Shown: piece after piece, positions 62,961 to 64,000 of the stretch
Position numbering within the stretch: the first letter of the stretch is position 1
How the letters are laid out: every line of letters begins with the position of its first letter
Assembly (NCBI GenBank): GCA_963769255.1
Contig: CAVYKV010000001.1
Span: forward strand, 2,108,001-2,172,000
DNA from: JAKACA01 sp963769255
GTDB taxonomy: Bacteria; Actinomycetota; Acidimicrobiia; Acidimicrobiales; Bog-793
Direction: 5' to 3'
DNA length: 64,000 bases
Notes under the pieces: generated by a model
What the model was told of the DNA's origin: nothing
Seen by the model: only the letters and a program-made list of their open reading frames with translations
Databases searched by the model: none
Program-made: the position numbers and the translations under genes

Positions 62961-63865
62961 GCCGGGACCACCATGGTGCCGACTCCTTCCGATGTGAGCA
63001 GCTCGAGGATGAGAGCGTGGTCGACGCGGCCGTCGAGCACGTGGGCGCTGGCGACGCCGTTGCGGACGGCCCGGGCACATGCTTGCGCCTTCGGGATCAT
63101 GCCGCCGGCGATGACCCCGCCCGCGACGAGGCCGTCCACCTCGTCCGCCGCCAGGCGGGAGATGAGCGTAGAGGGGTCGCCTGCTCGGCGGCGGATCCCG
63201 TCAACGTCCGTGAGGAAGAGGAGCTTCTCTGCCCCGAGGGACTCCGCCACGGCGCCTGCCACGGTGTCGGCGTTGATGTTGTAGGCCTGCCCGGCCAGAT
63301 CCGAGCCGATCGTGGCCACGACCGGAACGAGGCCTTCGGCCACGAGCCGGACGAGGATGGACGAGTCGACGGAGTCGATGTCGCCGACATAGCCGAGACT
63401 CGGGTCGCGCTGAGAGGCGACGATGAGGCCGGCATCCTCCCCGGAGAGCCCGACGGCAAGCGATCCGTGGATGTTGATGGCACCCACGATGTCACGATTG
63501 ACCTTCCCGACGAGAACCATGCGGGCGATGTCGAGCGTTTCCGAGTCGGTGACGCGGAGGCCGTCACGGAACTCCGGCACCTTGCCGAGACGCTCCATGA
63601 GGGCGCCGATCTGGGGGCCTCCGCCGTGCACGACGACGGGTTTCATCCCGATGGAGCGGAGGAGGACGACGTCCTCGGCGAAACGAGCGAGGGTGTCCTG
63701 CTCGTCCCCGAAGGCGCTTCCGCCATACTTGGCGACGACGATCTTGCCGGCGAAACGCCGGATGTACGGGAGGGCGTCGCAGAGCACGGCGGCTTTCGTG
63801 GCGACGGGAAGGTCCGCCGTCGGGGCGGCTGTGGCGACGGCCGTCTGGGCGTCGAGGGCGCTCAC
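62957..63865 (-). CDS. argB: Acetylglutamate kinase
   Basis: 302 aa amino-acid kinase fold. IVVAKYGGSAFGD (usual KYGGxAM), VVVHGGGPQIGALMERLG, AYNINADTVAGAVA, and LTDVDGIRR. Phosphorylates N-acetylglutamate, usually arginine-inhibited. GTG at 63865 overlaps the previous stop (GTGA). Confidence 0.97.
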   Translation of the reverse strand: MSALDAQTAVATAAPTADLPVATKAAVLCDALPYIRRFAGKIVVAKYGGSAFGDEQDTLARFAEDVVLLRSIGMKPVVVHGGGPQIGALMERLGKVPEFRDGLRVTDSETLDIARMVLVGKVNRDIVGAINIHGSLAVGLSGEDAGLIVASQRDPSLGYVGDIDSVDSSILVRLVAEGLVPVVATIGSDLAGQAYNINADTVAGAVAESLGAEKLLFLTDVDGIRRRAGDPSTLISRLAADEVDGLVAGGVIAGGMIPKAQACARAVRNGVASAHVLDGRVDHALILELLTSEGVGTMVVPA

Positions 63866-64000
63866 GGCGACAGCGACGCCAAGGGGAGCCCCGAGGTCTC
63901 CGGGAGGCCCAAGCTGACGTTGGCGGCCTGCACCGCCTGCCCTGAGCCGCCCTTCACAAGGTTGTCGATGGCGGCGATCACGATGACGTAGCCGGTGCGG
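63862..64000 (-). CDS. argC: N-acetyl-gamma-glutamyl-phosphate reductase, C-terminal end only
   Basis: Only the last about 45 codons are in the window; the 5' end lies beyond 64000. They read YVIVIAAIDNLVKGGSG then QAVQAANVSLGLPETSGL, the well-known C-terminal helix of ArgC. The stop overlaps the argB start (GTGA), so argC is directly followed by argB, with no argJ between them. Confidence 0.85.
   Translation of the reverse strand, partial: RTGYVIVIAAIDNLVKGGSGQAVQAANVSLGLPETSGLPLASLSP

Overview
The window is high-GC actinobacterial chromosome. The 16S rRNA gene, the rRNA operon without tRNAs in its spacer, and the house-style of tightly overlapping ATGA/GTGA gene junctions fit an Acidimicrobiia-like lineage; that placement is my reading of the 16S and gene content, not a database result. 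Most of the window is core metabolism and cell maintenance on the minus strand, interrupted by one degraded accessory island near the left end and by an unusual rRNA operon.

Layout. 0-4 kb: a small unknown protein followed by a 12-copy 18-bp tandem repeat, a DUF222/HNH nuclease, a VOC protein coupled to a DHFR-like reductase, and a luciferase-like monooxygenase. 4.0-10.7 kb: a decayed island bounded on the right by an intact tRNA-Pro(GGG) gene and on the left by a displaced, diverged copy of that tRNA's 3' half. It holds a truncated and frameshifted membrane-sensor/GAF gene, a GAF-EAL gene split by an IS3-family element, and an intact GGDEF diguanylate cyclase, so it looks like a wrecked cyclic-di-GMP signalling cassette. 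10.8-16.7 kb: two related small helical proteins of unknown family, an NTF2-like protein, then a redox module (ferredoxin, NuoF-like flavoprotein, ferric-reductase-like membrane protein, Ser/Thr-rich secreted stub, ApbE flavin transferase) and a GNAT enzyme.

17-35 kb: co-directional minus-strand runs of housekeeping genes: acyl-CoA carboxylase beta subunit, der, a DUF512 protein; ispH on plus; a TetR/MFS pair with a clear palindromic operator; plsC-cmk-tyrA; rluB-scpB-scpA; trpS on plus; site-2 protease, DksA-like, xerD, NUDIX, pyrG. 35-50 kb: recN, nadK, a phasin/histone-H1-like protein, a HAD phosphatase, DUF1015, 2-oxoacid:ferredoxin oxidoreductase (korAB), phzF-like, class I aldolase, ychF, a chimeric pseudogene, a potassium channel, a methyltransferase and a TPR protein.

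50.2-56.9 kb: one rRNA operon (transcribed leftward: 16S-23S-5S) with promoter, processing stems and terminator. The 23S gene carries two related group I introns inserted only 12 nt apart in helix 69, at positions equivalent to E. coli U1911 and U1923. The first carries a single-motif LAGLIDADG homing endonuclease frame that runs through the ribozyme core; the second has the same core but has lost the nuclease. This is the most striking feature of the window.

57-64 kb: a 3-methyladenine glycosylase and an arginine biosynthesis operon, argC(partial)-argB-argD-argF-argR-argG-argH, with almost every junction a 4-nt overlap or a few bases. Several otherwise intact genes (accD-type, phzF, argH, the island sensor and a secreted IPT protein) each carry a single-base gain that breaks the frame; correcting it restores full family length in the three housekeeping genes, so either sequence errors or very recent mutations are involved.
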